A stretch of DNA of 64,000 nt from positions 1,296,589-1,360,588 of the forward strand of contig NZ_VKKY01000001.1 in assembly GCF_008271695.1 (NCBI RefSeq), given 5' to 3'. The notes under the pieces were generated by a model. It searched no databases. It was not told where the DNA came from and saw only the letters and a list, made by a program, of their open reading frames with translations. Source of the DNA: Rufibacter hautae. GTDB taxonomy: Bacteria; Bacteroidota; Bacteroidia; Cytophagales; Hymenobacteraceae. The position numbers were made by a program, and so were the translations under genes. Below are positions 63,156 through 64,000 of the stretch, piece after piece. The first letter of the stretch is position 1. Each line of letters opens with the position of its first letter.

Positions 63156-64000
63156 ATGCGACGCATTCTATTCCTTTCACTTCTTGTTTTCGGCTCATTT
63201 TGCAGTTTCGGGCAGAAAACGCCTTTGCTGAAAGTCAGCGCCAATAAGCGGTACCTGGAAACCCCAACCGGCCAACCGTTCTTCTGGCTGGGCGACACGG
63301 CCTGGGAACTACTCCACCGGCTGAACCGCGAGGAGACAGACCTTTACCTCAAAGACCGAGCAAGCAAAGGCTTTACCGTCATCCAAACGGTAGTGCTGGC
63401 GGAGCTGGATGGCTTGAAAACGCCCAATGCCTACGGGCACCTTCCCCTGCTCAACCAAGACCCTTCCCAACTAAATGAACCGTATTTTACCCATGTAGAT
63501 TACATGCTCAAGCGGGCGGAGAAGCTGGGCCTTTACGTTGGCCTGTTGCCCACCTGGGGCGATAAATTCCACAAAGCCTGGGGCGTGGGCCCCGAGATTT
63601 TCACGCCCAAGAACGCTAGACAGTTTGGCCAGCTTTTGGCAAAACGATACGCAAAACAGCCCAACCTCCTCTGGATTCTGGGCGGCGACCGCTGGCCCGA
63701 AAACGAGGAAGACAAGCAGATCATCCGGGCCATGGCCCAGGGCATCAGGAGCGTGGACCAGCAACACCTCATCACCTACCACCCCAGCGGCGAGAAAAAA
63801 GCCTCTGATTTCTTCAATGAAGACTGGCTGGATCTGGACATGTTCCAGGCGGGGCACAGCCGGCAAAGCTATGATTATAAGTATGTGCGCGACAGCCGGA
63901 AAGTAACCCCTGCCCGCCCCGTGATCAACGGCGAACCCCGCTACGAAGACCACCCCGACCGGTTCAAGCCCGAGGAGTTCGGCTGGATGGATGCCTCAGA
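63156..64000 (+). CDS. apiosidase-like (DUF4038) glycoside hydrolase, 3' end outside window
   Basis: Starts at ATG 63156 with a signal peptide (ILFLSLLVFGSFCSFG/Q) and is still open at base 64000 (281 codons seen). TIM-barrel signatures of the DUF4038/apiosidase family: FFWLGDTAWELLHRL (about 43-57), YVGLLPTWGDKFH, LLWILGGDRWPE and VINGEPRYE near 260, where the Glu and Asp are the predicted catalytic pair. The usual C-terminal putative collagen-binding domain would lie beyond the window. Members act on pectin side-chain glycans. Very close to the YCII gene (7 bp), so likely co-transcribed. Confidence 0.9.
   Translation, partial: MRRILFLSLLVFGSFCSFGQKTPLLKVSANKRYLETPTGQPFFWLGDTAWELLHRLNREETDLYLKDRASKGFTVIQTVVLAELDGLKTPNAYGHLPLLNQDPSQLNEPYFTHVDYMLKRAEKLGLYVGLLPTWGDKFHKAWGVGPEIFTPKNARQFGQLLAKRYAKQPNLLWILGGDRWPENEEDKQIIRAMAQGIRSVDQQHLITYHPSGEKKASDFFNEDWLDLDMFQAGHSRQSYDYKYVRDSRKVTPARPVINGEPRYEDHPDRFKPEEFGWMDAS

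Overview
The window looks like chromosome of a Gram-negative Bacteroidota, most likely a Cytophagales/Hymenobacteraceae relative (Rufibacter- or Pontibacter-like; inference). Support comes from a TonB receptor with a carboxypeptidase-like N-terminal domain, a type IX secretion sorting tail on a phosphatase, many exported glycoside hydrolases (GH3, GH9, GH26, GH172-type, apiosidase-type), a SUKH protein, a GH9 of the CelD_N type, and the near absence of Shine-Dalgarno sequences. No rRNA, tRNA, CRISPR array, transposase or integrase was seen.

Layout. 1-8.5 kb: minus-strand housekeeping genes (hmgA, a C-terminal processing protease, a tandem pair of unknown exported paralogues, a phospholipase C/S1-nuclease-type protein, def overlapping ruvX). 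8.7-15.4 kb: plus-strand peptidases and hydrolases. 15.9-18.1 kb: a TonB-dependent receptor. 18.5-26 kb: an AT-richer accessory island in which every unit is one ORF (once two) followed by a ~70-bp attC-like hairpin site, all in one direction and with no integrase. 26-38 kb: exported carbohydrate-active and phosphatase genes, including an AGE epimerase-GH26-GH9 cluster for mannan/glucan breakdown. 38.6-46.2 kb: a small paralogue cluster with a decayed third copy, transporters, and a DsbA-family protein followed by a 5' stub of a DJ-1/PfpI gene. 46.3-51 kb: GH3 and accessory proteins. 51.3-55.7 kb: a SulP transporter-carbonic anhydrase-TetR operon divergent from a beta-barrel porin. 56-64 kb: cupin, S9 peptidase, beta-lactamase-fold hydrolase, VOC, MATE, YCII and an apiosidase-like hydrolase cut by the window end.

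Three non-coding signals stand out. (1) The cassette array at 18.5-26 kb, bounded on the left by a nested inverted-repeat region. (2) A dispersed ~36-bp imperfect palindrome (left arm like GTTTTAGGCCTGTTTTC, right arm like GAAAACAGGCCTAAAAC), with about two dozen recognisable copies, almost all between genes, whose better-conserved arm points the same way along the window whatever the gene strand. (3) A ~95-bp three-hairpin repeat present twice in opposite orientation, whose stems differ by compensatory changes. Broken genes are also visible: a CPBP protease gene with an in-frame TAG, a DJ-1/PfpI stub, a short lipoprotein stub and the third copy of a small exported family.

All calls come from reading the sequence and translations by eye; no database search was run.
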